Source of the DNA: Otatea glauca
Taxonomy: Eukaryota; Streptophyta; Magnoliopsida; Poales; Poaceae
DNA length: 64,000 nucleotides
Assembly (NCBI GenBank): GCA_036346275.1
Contig: CM070719.1
Location: 12,751,185-12,815,184, forward strand
Reading direction: 5' to 3'
The position numbers and the translations under genes were made by a program. Below the pieces are notes generated by a model. It worked only from the letters and a program-made list of their open reading frames with translations. It was not told where the DNA came from and did not search any database. Shown here one piece after another: positions 45,271 to 57,353 of this stretch; position 1 is the first letter of the stretch, and every line of letters starts with the position of its first letter.

Positions 45271-46631
45271 TTTCTGTTCTTGTCTTGTCCCGTTTCCTCT
45301 GATCATGTAATCCGGGACTCTGTATTTAAATAAAATGATGGTGTTCTAAAATGCTCTTTGAGTCATTTCTTGTCTCTCATTCTTTATCAATTAAACTCTA
45401 TTTATAAGTGTACGTCGCTAAAACATGACTTCGACTAGTCGCATAACACGTTATGATCATTCGCGGCTCTAGATCGATGACTTCTTTATTACTACTACGA
45501 TATGGATAAAGTAAAAATGTCAAGATAAAATAACTCTTTGAATAAAGTTCGCTTTAACAAGCCGCTATAAGACTCACCTTCTATGATCATTCGTATCTAA
45601 TCAAAAATTTTAAAGGAAACCCAAAGTTTTCATTTGCCTTTTCAAAGAAAGTATGCATATTAAAGTACTTGAGTTTTTAGATAAGCTTAGTTTAAAGAAA
45701 TACTTAAGCTTACTTGATTATCAAACTCAAACATTAACTGAAATCGTTTGTTTGATTGAATTTGGTTGTTGATCTTAGATATATCTCTTATCTTTAAAAT
45801 TTTCAGAAATATAGACATGATGCAGACTGAAAACAACTCTAAGTTACAGGTTCCTACTTGGATCGGACCAATCTCAAATAAACCGACAATGCTGTCCGGA
45901 CTAAATTTTTTGGTCCGTCGATAATAAGAGCTTTGGTCTTAATACCAAGCGGACTAAATCTGGTCCAGGCTGAGTACAAAACTTGTGGTCCGGCCCAAAT
46001 TGTAATCTGTCCAAATCCGTTTAAAGTCAAGTCTGCCTCATGATTAAATATCTCTAAGTCTTAACTCTTATCTAAATTCAAACAATTTATACCAAGCTTA
46101 AATAAAATTCCTTATTTTCCTCTCAAGATTTCAAAAGTTGTTCAAAATCTTACCTATTGCTTTAGGTCTTACCTATTGCTATCCTGTCCTTATTTCTTTG
46201 GGACTCTCTGTGCCTGCTTAAACTGTCCTAAAAAAGGAGAGGTCCCACTGTCCTTACAAAAAAAACTTCTGTTCCCCTCCAACTACCCTGGTTAAAAGGT
46301 GTCGTTTCAAGGTCTATTTATACGCAAATGCATTCAATGCATAACTTCTTCCATCAAAAACCTCCTTGTTATTGCCTTGCTTGCGCAAAAACTTCTCTAA
46401 ACCGGAAGTTTCTTTCCTCTCTTCACCGAAGCAAATCCTGACCGGATCTTGGTGACGGTGATCGTTCGACATTGTGCGCAAGAATCTCCTTCAAGTTCAG
46501 TAAGTTCCTTAGAACTTCTCTTTTACTCTTCAAAATCTCGAACCCTAGACCTAGTGCTTAGACTTAGTTCTTCCTTTTTTGGTCTGTTCTTCGTGAGGAG
46601 AGTCTGGTCCTGAGTCTGTGTTTGAGTCAGA

Positions 46632-48942
46632 ATGAGGTCAAAGAATCCAGATAAAAGGGGTTTGATTGGAAAAATCATTGATAAAGTTAAGAGTAAGAAG
46701 CAAAGAAGATCCAGTTCATCTTCTGAAACAAATGTGCCTGAACAACCTCAAGGACCAGTTCTAATCCCAGATGTTCATAATGCTGCTCGACCAAACCGAA
46801 AAATAGTAACCTCTCATCCAAGAAAAGGAAAGCAGATAGTTGATTCTGAGTCATCCTCTGAGGATTGTCCCTATGAACCCGACAGTGAATCCTCCTCAGA
46901 AAGCACTGAACTAATATCTGAAATTGATACTCTTAGTAGTGAAGAACTGGCAAAACTTAGTACTAAGAAGTTAAGAGCAGTTCGGTTAGTCAGTGAAAAG
47001 GTCTGGTTCCCAGAGTCAAGGCCAGCCCTGGGTGAAAATTTTGTGTCCTTGTTACACAAAAATATTTACAATGCCTATCTGAACAGAAGAGATGGAAAAG
47101 GAAAGTTGATTTCTGCTCTGTCAAATCACCAATATGTAGACTGGGATCAAGTGAAAAATATTATTGGATCATCTGGACTGTTTGATTGCATAAACTCCAC
47201 TCCTGGACTAATAAGAATCATGTCAAACAAAACTATTCCATGGAGTGTCTCAAGGACTCTAGAGTTTTATGCATCTTTACTAGTGAACAAGCAAAGAAAA
47301 TACATCATGTTCACTCTGAATGGAAAAATATGAAAAATCAAGTCATCTCAGTTTGAATCAGCAATAGGAGCTTCTAGTCCTCTATCAAATAAGACAATAA
47401 TCTTTGAAAAGATGTATCCACATCAGAGGTGGAGACTGTGTGGGGACATGCCAGACTTACAAGTGTCAGGGCACATATACAAAGACACTTCAAGTGAGGA
47501 TTTTAATCCATATAGGGTGTCCTGCCTGTCTGAAGAAGCTAAGGTTCTGCTTTTAATATTGAGGCATACTATATATCCCAAGTCTGGATATAAAGAAGGA
47601 ATAACCTCAGTGTTAGCTTGGTTGTTACAACTCATTCAGTCAAGACAGCCTGTAGATCTGGTTGATTACTTCTTTGGGCAGATGGAAGAAGCCATCTATA
47701 AAAAGTTCAGTAGCTCTTTGCCTTTTGCCCAGTTAATCACTGGAGTCCTGTTGGCTCAAGACATTATCTCTCAAGATGACCTGAATAAAGAATCCAAATG
47801 CTTTCCAAAGAAATATAGTATGCATCAAGCTACTGGACAAAGTCTAAGGATTTCTGGTTTTCTTCAAAGAGTGGCAGAAAATCAACCAATTCAGCCTGAA
47901 GAAGAAAGTGAAGAAAGGGTTGAGGCTGAAAATGAGTTTGACAGAAATAGTGCTAGAAGTCTTTCCCAAGCACAACAAAGTGACTTCTGGCATCAATTCT
48001 ATGGAAGCTATCATCAAGAGTATGAAAGTCATCATATGTCTGATCAGAGCAGAAATAACAGAGAACCTAGTGTTCAAAAGGAAAAGGAAAGTCTACGAGC
48101 CACCTTTCGCGTGAAGCAATCAAGTGATTCATGGAAATAAATTATGGAATATGGATGATCTTTGCTACTCAAAAGCTTTCTAGCTCAGTTGATAGAACCT
48201 TGGATGAAGAGCAACAAATTTATCAACTTCAAGAAGCAATTTGCAGACAAGGTTCATGGAAGCGCAGACTTTCGCACCAAGAGCAAATGAAAATGAAGTC
48301 GGAGGGTCTAGGATGGCATCTGAAATACCCCAGCAATATGAACCCTTCTATCCTTCATCATCAGCTCATCCTGAGCATGATCAAAGGGATACGTTTCCTG
48401 GTTGGGAATGTTTATTTAATTGTCAGTATCCCATACCCTCCTCTCCAAAGTATGATGAGCAAGGACAAGATAACACATTTCAGGCTCAAGAAAACATCTT
48501 TGACTCTCAGCCTTCCTGGTTTTCAAACTTTGAGCAACAATACTATGCTGATCAGAGAGGATTCCAAGCTAGATACATGGACGATCAGAATGCAGCAGCT
48601 CAAAGATATGAGGAAGAAATAAAGTTCTATAATGAAGCCATGTCAAGATTTGACCACCTAAGCAAAAATCAGGAAAATCTTAGACAGCATGTCCAACAGC
48701 TCGACACTACTCAAAATCTGATCAAGGATAGACTGTATGATATGAACCAGAAGATGGATGATCACTACAAGAAACTGAGAAATCAAGTGGAAGCTGCAAG
48801 CATATCTCATCCAAGCAATCAGCTATGGATGCGACACCAATTAGATCATCTGTCTGAATTTACTGAAGATGCCTTGCTCGACCATACTCGCCTGGCACAT
48901 GATTGCATATATGATGTCGGCGACGTCCGTATATTCAGCTAA
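46632..48942 (+). pseudogene. Copia-2 envelope-like (third) ORF
   Basis: Three open blocks (46632-47333, 47412-48140 and 48241-48942) form one broken gene of about 770 codons. The first two are in the same frame, separated only by a TGA at 47331-47333; the third is in another frame. The N-terminus is basic and Ser-rich (KSKKQRRSSSSSE) followed by acidic Ser clusters, and the C-terminus has a likely coiled coil (FDHLSKNQENLRQHVQQLD). Its place between pol and the 3' LTR and the coiled coil match the envelope-like ORF of SIRE/Maximus elements, whose function is unproven. I see no clear signal peptide or membrane segment. Confidence 0.75.
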
Positions 48943-49002
48943 CTCTGTTTTGCAGAATAAATAAGATATTACTAACTAAAAGGTATGTTATCATCAATTA
49001 CC

Positions 49003-49014
49003 AAAAAGGGGAGA
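49003..49014 (+). other. Copia-2 polypurine tract
   Basis: AAAAAGGGGAGA lies immediately before the 3' LTR. Confidence 0.85.
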
Positions 49015-49015
49015 T

Positions 49016-51014
49016 TGATAGCATCTAGGCACCCCTCAATTTATTTTTATATTATTATGGTTTTGGTATTGATGACTAAGTTAGTAATGTTCAAAGCTTG
49101 AAGAAAGTGAGCTGGAACCTATGATGAAATAAGCTGGGACAACAAGATTAAGGCTTTCAGTTTATAGTTTATGTCTTGGGAGATGTTTTAAGTCGAATAG
49201 CCTAAGTGTTTTATCTTTTTTAGTTGTCCAAAAGAGGGACTTTGCACAAGAAAATAGTTTGTTAGGCAAAGGCAAAACTAGATCACTTGGAGCAAAAGAC
49301 ACTTAGTCTTTACCCTTCTAAAACTATACCTTTCAGTACAACAGACCAATCTTTACCTATCTATATTCTTCAGTCCGTTGCAAACCTTGAATCTATTCTA
49401 TGTCAAAACTCCTTTGTATATCTGCTTTTTGATTAAAATATACTCGCTTTCATATCCACATATTCTTGGTAAAACATTCCTTGAAAATCATCTTAGTCAA
49501 AAGTGCGCCTATGTATGTGGACCAAATATTTTGGTCCAAGATACATGCAATATTCTCTCCTCAGTATCGGACCAAAGATGTCTTAGGTTTCCTATCTTCA
49601 GCAGACCAAAAATTTTGGTCCGGCATCCCTTTCAGTGTATAAGTTTTTGGCCGGACTAAATCTTTGATGTTCCTTTTAATCGAAACCTAAAATAAGTATT
49701 CTCTATCTTCAAAAGAGGTTTTTACTTTGGAAACGGACAAAATATTTGTGTTTAATTACTTTAAGTCCATTGCTAGATTGAAAAGCGGGATAAAATTTAT
49801 CTATGTTGAAAAAGGTTCTTGGCACCAATCTTCTGTGAAGTCCATGTATAACGGACCAAAAATTTGGTCCGAAGTACATGTGTCTTCTTGCTAAAACCAA
49901 TCTTCTATGAAGTCCATGTATAACGGACCAAAAATTTGGTCCGAAGTACATGTGTCTTCTTGCTAAAACCAATCTTCTATGAAGTTCATGCATAACGGAC
50001 CAAAAATTTGGTCCGAAGTATATGTGTCTCTATTCCTGGCAAATCTCTTGCTTTGTCCATGTATGACGGACCAAAATCTTGGTCCGACGTACATAGGTCT
50101 CTATGCCTAAGCAAAATCCTTTGAAAGTCATGTGTAACGGACCAAGCATTTAGTCTGATACTCATATATCTCTCTCAGTTGTATGCCAGACCATCTTCTT
50201 GATCAACCCATGTACTACGGACCAAAATATTTGGTCCGTCGTGAACTCTGAAATTTGGTCCGACATACACAAAACCAGTATCGCTAAGCACTGATACATA
50301 GTCCGTTGTACGTTTGTATTTCTGTTGTTTCTGACATCTGACACGTTCAACGGCTACTGTAGCAGGTGTAACGGCTATTTTCACCCAAAATGGCTATATA
50401 AGCATTTCCTGAGCCATCTACCATTGATATAGAGGAACTCCTTACACTTTGGCATTGACATATAGCTCTCATTCTCAAAAAGGAGTCTGTGCTTCATTTT
50501 CACACAAAAATTTTCATACATCCCTAAGTGTGTAAGCTCCAAGTCAGTGTCTAGTTGCGTGATTTGCAATGTGAACCAAGAGACAGAACTTGTGCAAGGT
50601 TTATTACTCTTGGATCTTGGTGATCCTAGACAGCTTGGAGGAAGTAAACAGTGTGACCTGTCCAAAGGTGTTTGTGGAAGGCAACTGTGTTTGTGAGAGG
50701 TTTGGAACTCACCTCACTGGAGAAGTGAAAGAGTTACCTGAGTGAGCACCAGAGCTACTGCGACTAGCTTTGGAGAAGCTGAACTTCGTAAGAAGTGCTT
50801 CAACATGGATTAGGAGTGCGGCTCTGAACCACGGGATAAAACTTGGTGTCTCCTGTATCATTTCTTTTATTGCTTTCGCTGTTATTATTAGTTGCTTGAA
50901 TTCTGCTTTATTCTTGCTATAAGTTACTCTCGTTAAAATTAAGTTAGTTGATCAAAATTGCTAGAATTTGTAAAATTGCCTATTCACCCCCCTCTAGGCC
51001 GTATCGATCCTTCA
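49016..51014 (+). repeat. Copia-2 3' LTR
   Basis: 1999 bp, TGATAGCATC to GATCCTTCA, with the 72-bp array at 49830-50250 and the TATA box at 50395-50401. By eye about 45 substitutions and small indels separate it from the 5' copy. A few of these fall inside the GGACCAAA palindromes; the three central ones are unchanged. Confidence 0.95.
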
Positions 51015-52740
51015 CGCGTGAATCCGCGCCGTTCAGATTTGAACGTGCAGCGGAGATGACACCGCACCTCCACCGAATCGCGTGCAGACGCGTGTGCTCG
51101 TTGACTGGGGCGGAGACCAAATCTGACCGTTGCTTTCGGGCACGCCGCTGCGATCTTGCCGCGTGGTTGCGCGTGAACCGAGACGCCGCCGAACATGCGC
51201 GAAATCCAGCCGTTGGATCCCGGAGTCCCGCCGGATGCACGACGCGTGGAGGCACAGGACGCGAAGCGTCGCCGAGTCGGCGCGGGGATCTGGCCGTTGG
51301 ATCCGAGCGACCGTCGGATGCGCGATGCGTGTCGCGTAGATTTCGAGGCAGTGCGGTGTGGCGCGTGGATCTGACCGTTGATTCAAGGAACGGTTCGGAT
51401 CTTGCCGCGTGGATGCACTGTGCTGGTGGACCGAGTCCACGGTGGAACCGATCTGAGTCGTGAACCGAGCCCATAGACCGAGGCGACGTGGCGGCACCAA
51501 AAGGCTGCCACGTGTCATGCTGACGTCATCTCTAACGTCATAAATATTTTTATATAAAATAATTCGGCCGAATTTCATTTCGGTGCTGACGTCATCATTA
51601 GGTCATGCTGACATCATAAATCCCATTGTTTCGCATAAAAATAATTAAAACAAATCGGATTTTCTGATTTATATTTTTTCTTAAACTTTGAAAGGCTATA
51701 ACTTTTGCATTTGAACTCCGATTGAGGTGATTCCAGTTTCTAAAAATTTGAAAAATTATCCTATTTTTAATGGTGAATTCTAATTGAATTTTGGAGGTTA
51801 CATAGTCTACTGTTGTGGTTATTTATTGCATATGTTATTTTTACGTGTAGACGCAAATTTGCCGGAATGTTTTGAAGGAGAGTTCATCACTTCAGATCAA
51901 GCTTAAGATCAAGACCAGCAACTCTTTGAAGGCAAGTGATGCTTTGATCATTTTGTTCCCAGATTTTAAAATGTATTTTGCTTTGAAATTATGCATGCTA
52001 AATTAATTAAAAATGAATTTAAATTAATTTGGGGTATGGAGCTAATCAACCCATATTGTTATCACCACCTTGAAATTACTATTTGTATGCCTTTAAATCA
52101 TTGTCCACCCTAAGGTTATTCGTATCTGTTGGATATTAATATGATGCCAACACGGGAGGCTAGACCGATAATCTTTGAAGAAAAACCGTTTGAAGAACTT
52201 AGCATTATATATAACTGTTTTCACTGCTTTTAATTTAAATAAGATGCTAGTTTAAAAATGTTGTTTGATGCAAAAGAACCAAATAAGCCAATTCTTTAGA
52301 ATAAACCTTGCATGTAGTAATAGCACCGCATTCTGTGCATTACTTGTTGAGTGCCTTGAGTACTCACCCCTCCTTGCCTATCAATCCCAACATCAGTGGA
52401 GGAGTCTATGCCGGCCTGGGAGGAGTATATTGAAGATCCGGACAGTTAGGGGGCAAGCACAGTCGGTTGCCTGTGGCAAGATGAAGGCTTCCACGAAGTT
52501 TATATGTTTTTCATTTGTTTCTGCTTACTCGATAATGTAAGCCCTGCGTGGCTGATTTATGTATGGAGACCATAAGGTCGTACAACTCAGTTTATATAAA
52601 TGTTTGCACTATTTATTATGGTATCATTGTGAATGTCTGTGATGTTCAACCCTGTAAAGACTGTGTGTGCTAGTGTGATCCTAGACTAGCACAGAATACA
52701 TAGAGGGTCCAGATTCTCATAATCGGGTCCTGACAGTTAT

Positions 52741-54480
52741 CCACAAAAGCTCTAAAAACTCAAGAAATCTCACAAAAGCTCAATTTTGCTTATGATCCAA
52801 AAGAACAATTTTTCACCATGACCATGAGAAACAAGATGCATTTACATTCTCCTTATTTCTCCCCCTTTTATGATGCTTTTTTAATATTTTCTCTCCCTTT
52901 TGGTATTATAGGCATCATGAGAACATGTATGCATGAAATGCATCCTAAAAGAGCTTTGAAGATTATCCAAGTAACCACATGGACAAAATATGACACCAAG
53001 CTACTCAAGTTCAGATTATTCTAGACTAAGACATATCCAATTTTATAGTTCAATGCCTTGCTAGCAAGCAAAATAAAATTATGCTGATTTTGCATGATTT
53101 CAACAAGAGCAACACTTGGCATAATTTTCAAACTAGAAGCAAAGCCATGCCAAGGAGCAAATGGAAAACCTAGAGTTCAACCTAGTCTACACTTTGGGGA
53201 GCTACAAGTGCATAAGAGATCCTTCATGCTCAATCATCTTTTATGAATGTAAATTTTAAATTTTAACGCACACAAAGAGGTTTTGAGGGCTTATCCTAGA
53301 AAAGCACATTCTTGGCTAGGAGCCATCGACAAAGGCCTCCTAGGCTTCACCCACTTCCTCATTTTTGTTTTTATTTGTATTTCTTAATTTTTGATTGACT
53401 CATACCATAATCAACCATCTCAAGCAGGACACTTAAAAGAATGGTCTTGGTCATCATACACAATATATTCCAAGTTCATCCCAAGTGTAATGGGAAGCAG
53501 TCTTGTGAATGTAAAGATTGAGATCAATCTTGGCACACACAAGTCAATATTTGATCATTTTTAATAGTTAGATTCATGAGCAAGTGAAGGATTCAAGTAT
53601 ACAACAAGCTAGCTACACATAAGCTGCTCTAGGGACTCTAGTAAAAATCCACGATTTCACAAAATATGCCATATGCACCTAGTGAGGAAATATAGCAAGT
53701 AAAAGCAATAAGTCTCATCAAGTTTTCATTAAAGCTCAAATTCTTTTAGCAAGATTAGCATGATGAAGAAATATGGAATTAGAATGACTATGCTAGCAAT
53801 GGTCTTCAGAAAAGTAGCAAGATGCATAACATGAATGAGAATTCATTTGCAAAATAGACAAAGCTCATTAAAACAAAAAATAAAGTCTATATGCAATGCA
53901 TGAAGAAAAGCTTCTCAAGACTCTCCCTCAACAAATGGATCAATTTTAAGCACAAATCTAGTTCAAGTTGAGTTATTTTCAAGTCAAGTGCAGAAAACTT
54001 CCAAATGAACTCCACTAAAACCAGAAATATAGAATGCAAAGAGGAAGCCGAGAAACTAAAAACTAGGTGGATATAGAGCAAAGAAAAAATGGTAGAGAAC
54101 ACTATAGCTCAGAATCACTCTCATCTTCTCCATATGACTTAACATTGAAAAGCTAACTATACAAACCCTAACTAAGAAGTGCACATAGACCCTGTCTACC
54201 TAGGAGGCCCAACACCTGCTAGACCTGCAAGACTGTGAGAGAACTCAACCTAGTGTGAAGAGAAAATAGCTAATTAAGTATGATAGCAACCTATAGTATA
54301 AGATAAGAGGTCCATACAAAGCATGCTAGAAGTGAACTCAAAACTATAAAAGTAAAGCCTAAAGACACCCAAAACATAAAAAGAAAAGGAAATACTTGAA
54401 GTAAACATATAATATATAATATACAGAACTAGTTCTCCCTCAAGTAAACATATAAGGAGCTTTTCAATGCCACAAACCTA
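52741..54480 (-). other. Copia-3 region downstream of RNase H
   Basis: This is the 3' part of copia-3 between RNase H and the insertion of A; it continues at 33015-33176. It is long for an untranslated region, so it may once have held an extra ORF as in copia-2, but I find only short broken frames (for example 53887-54102 minus) and no recognisable domain. Confidence 0.5.
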
Positions 54481-55800
54481 GAGCTATCCAAAGGATTGGT
54501 AAAGATATTGGCAATCTGGTGGTCACTCTCCACAAACTGGAGCACTATGTCACTCTTCTCCACATGATCTCTAAGGAAGTGATATCTGATATCTATATGC
54601 TTGGTCCTGGAGTGCTACATTGGGTTCTTGGCTATGTGAATGGCAGAAGTGTTATCACAGAAAAGTGAAACAATATCTATGGCTAACCCAAAGTCTTGCA
54701 TAGTCAATCTCATCCAAAGTACTTGACTACTAGCAACTGGCTACTGTCACGTACTCGGCCTCAGCGGTGGACTATACAACTCCAAACTGCTTCCTAGATG
54801 ACCAAGAAACAAGAGAAGTGCCAACCAATTAGCAGGTGCTAGAAGTTCTCTTCCTATCTATCCTACAGCCAGCAAAGTCTGTATCTAAAAAGGCTATAAG
54901 GGATAAACAGGAAGAAGAAGAGTACCAAATACCATAGTGAATGATAGCTCAAAGGTACCTAAAGATGCACTTCACCGTCTGGCGGTGGAAGGCACAAGGA
55001 GAGGCCTGAAATTGGGTACACAAATATAGAACAAAGTGTATGTTAGGCCTCGAGGCAGTGAGGTATAAGAGGGAACCAATCGTACTCCTGAGCTCCTTCT
55101 GGTCTACTGGCTCACTATCCTTATCAGGCTCAAGAATGGTCGTGGTGGCCATAGAAGTCATCACCAGCTTCCCTTCAGACAAGCGTCTCAAGAGGTCTTG
55201 AGTGTACTTGCCTTGATGCAGGAAAATACCCTCTCAAATCTGCTTGATCTGGAAGCTGAAGAAGTAGTTCAACTCGTCCATCATGCTCATTTCAAACTCT
55301 GTGCTCATTACATTTGAAAACTGAGAAGAAGAGTATGCGCAGAGTCACCAAAGATAATGTCATCCACATAGATCTGGACAAGGAGAAAGTCCAAGTCTAC
55401 GTGTCTAACGAACAAGGTCTTATCTACCTTACCCATCTCAAAACCATAACTAAGAAGGTAGGACTTAAGCCTCTCATACCAAGCTCCAGGGGCCTGCATA
55501 AATTGATACAAAGCCTTGGAAAGCTTATAGACATGGTTTGGATACTTAGGGTTCTCAAATCCAAGAGGCTGCCTCACATAAACCTCTTCCTCAATGTACC
55601 CATCGAGGAATGCACTCTTGACATCCATTTGATATAGCTTGAAACCCTTGGATACCGAAAATACAAGCATGATCCTAATAGCCTCTAGTCTAATTATAGG
55701 GGGCAAAAGTCTCCTCAAAGTCAAGACCCTCAACCTGAGTGAAACTCTGAGCAACTAGCCTAGCCTTGTTTCTAATAATAACCCTATCCTCACTTTGCTT
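54480..55800 (-). pseudogene. Copia-3 reverse transcriptase and RNase H
   Basis: On the minus strand: YQMDVKSAFLDGYIEEEVYV, NHVYKLSKALYQFMQAPGAW, QIYVDDIIFG (YVDD kept) in 55754-55308; then after frameshifts RSTIGSLLYLTASRPNIHF in 55191-54949; then degenerate RNase H pieces (AGCRIDRKRTSS and STAEAEYVTVA, about 54880-54740). Upstream WVFRNK-like residues near 55800 are broken. Many stops; not functional. Confidence 0.85.
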
Positions 55801-56049
55801 GTTTCTGAACACTCACTTGGTCCCAATGACATTATGACCAGATGAGGGTTCAACAAGCTACCAGATCTTGTTCCTCTCAAAGTTCTCCTCATGCATGGTA
55901 TTGATCCAAGACTCATCTGTCAATGCATGAGAGATATCCTTTGGCTCAAAGGAGGCAACAAAGGCAGAGTGAAGATAGAAAAGAGATAAGCCTGACTTTC
56001 AGCGCGTGACACACTCAAACAGATCCCCAATCACCTGATCAAGTGGATG

Positions 56050-57200
56050 ACACTACTGAACGTTCCGGGGAGGTCTAGAAGTGGAAGTGGCCTCTACCTC
56101 AAGAGTAGAAGAGGCAGAAGCAGAGCCACTAGCTGTACGAGAGTCTGAAGGTAAGGGTTGATCTCCCTGAGGTGTAGAGATAGAAATAGAAGACAACTTA
56201 GGTATAAAGGGGACTGGATCAGGTAGAATACCGTCATCTCCATCATCCTCATCCTCTACAAAGATGTTCTCGGAGAGGAAAAAAGAACTTGATATATCTG
56301 GTCTAGCTCCTGGACTAGCCTCATCAAAGGTCACTTCACAGGTCTCTATAATCTTACTCCCATCACAACTCCAGACCCTATAGCTACGAGAAGAAGTCGA
56401 GTAACCTAGAAATATACAATCAGAAGAATGATACTCGAACTTATCTAGGTTCCCAGACTTCAGAATGGAACACTTGCATCCAAAAACACGAAAATGAGCA
56501 ACACTTGGCTTTCGCCTTACCGCAACTCATATGAAGTGCGGTGCAAGTGTGCTCTCAAGAAAACTTGATTGTTCATATGGCAAGCAGTAGCTATAGCCTC
56601 AGCCCAAAACTTCTTAGAAGTACTATACTCATCTAGCATCGTCATGGCCATCTTAACCAAGATCTTGTTCTTCCTTTTAACTACACCATTTTGCTAAGGA
56701 ATGTATGGAGAGGAGAACTGATGCTCAATACCTGACTCCTCACAAAAGCTCTCAAAGTAGATGTTCTTGAACTCTATGCCATTGTCACTTTGTATAGCTC
56801 ATAAGGCACCTGGGAGCTCAAAGGACAACCTATAGACTAAACAACTGAAATGAGTAAAAGATTCACTCTTCGAGGCCAAGAAAAACACCCAATAATATCT
56901 CAAAAAATTGTCAACAATGACAAGAACATACCATTTCTCACCCGCTGACTGCACTCTAACTGGACCAATAGTGTCCATATATAAAAGCTATCTTGCTGTA
57001 TCAGTCATCACCCTGGTGACAAGGGGATGAGAAGCAGCAACTATCTTGCCATGTTGGCAAGGAGAACAAACCAAGTTTTTGACTATTTTGAGTTTGGACA
57101 AACCACGAATAAGATCATGGCTATTAACTCGGGTCAAATAATCAAAGCCAATGTGACCGAGTCTCCTATGCCAAAAGGAGAGATCATGGGACTATGAAGA
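56050..57200 (-). pseudogene. Copia-3 integrase and linker
   Basis: On the minus strand the pre-integrase motif FWHRRLGHIGF, LVCSPCQHGK, then MDTIGPVRVQS, SDNGIEFKN and QNGVVKRKNK are read between 57190 and 56650. The catalytic glutamate of QNGVVERKN is replaced by lysine (GAA to AAA type change) and a TAG sits just before the Q. The linker at 56334-56053 is acidic and Ser-rich, as is normal between integrase and RT. Confidence 0.8.
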
Positions 57201-57353
57201 AACTAGGAAATAGAGAGAATCACTAGAAGAAATAGTAAAGTCAGCACGAAAAGCTCTCCCATACCTATAAATCCCGTAAACTAACCCTCCAGAAGAATTG
57301 AGAATTCTATAGACATTACGTTTGAAGCTCACCTCGAAATCGTCATTGGTAAG

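Larger units (their letters stand above)
34293..51014 (+). mobile_element. Copia-2: Maximus/SIRE-type Ty1/copia with envelope-like gene
   Basis: Long LTRs (34293-36296, 2004 bp; 49016-51014, 1999 bp) are flanked by TGCGT (34288-34292) and CGCGT (51015-51019), one CpG-type change apart. The initiator-Met primer-binding site TGGTATCAGAGC follows the 5' LTR and a polypurine tract precedes the 3' LTR. The interior has gag with two CCHC knuckles, pol in copia order, and a large open region after pol that is typical of the Maximus/SIRE lineage. Without solo LTR B it is about 13.5 kb. By eye the LTRs differ at roughly 45 positions (2-3%), so it is much younger than copia-3. The copy is inactive: two pol stops, several frameshifts and the B insertion. 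Confidence 0.95.
33182..52735 (+). mobile_element. Solo LTR A (gypsy Tekay-like), split by copia-2
   Basis: The element begins TGTAACACCCTGAAATTT and ends CGGGTCCTGACA, with the perfect 5-bp duplication GTTAT (33177-33181 and 52736-52740). Removing copia-2 and one copy of its duplication leaves about 2827 bp. It has no gag or pol and no second LTR, so it is a solo LTR. The TGTAACACCC start, the length, and a conserved TGAGTGC/GTACTCA hairpin (52348-52366) resemble long LTRs of chromovirus (Tekay) elements as I remember them; the family name is inference. It inserted in the 3' non-coding region of copia-3. The GC-rich parts (33480-34080 and 51015-51520) give shadow open frames only. Confidence 0.85.

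Noticed and set aside
50948..51578. Open frames of 164-181 codons on both strands
   Set aside because: GC-rich right part of solo LTR A spanning the copia-2 LTR junction; artefacts of composition.
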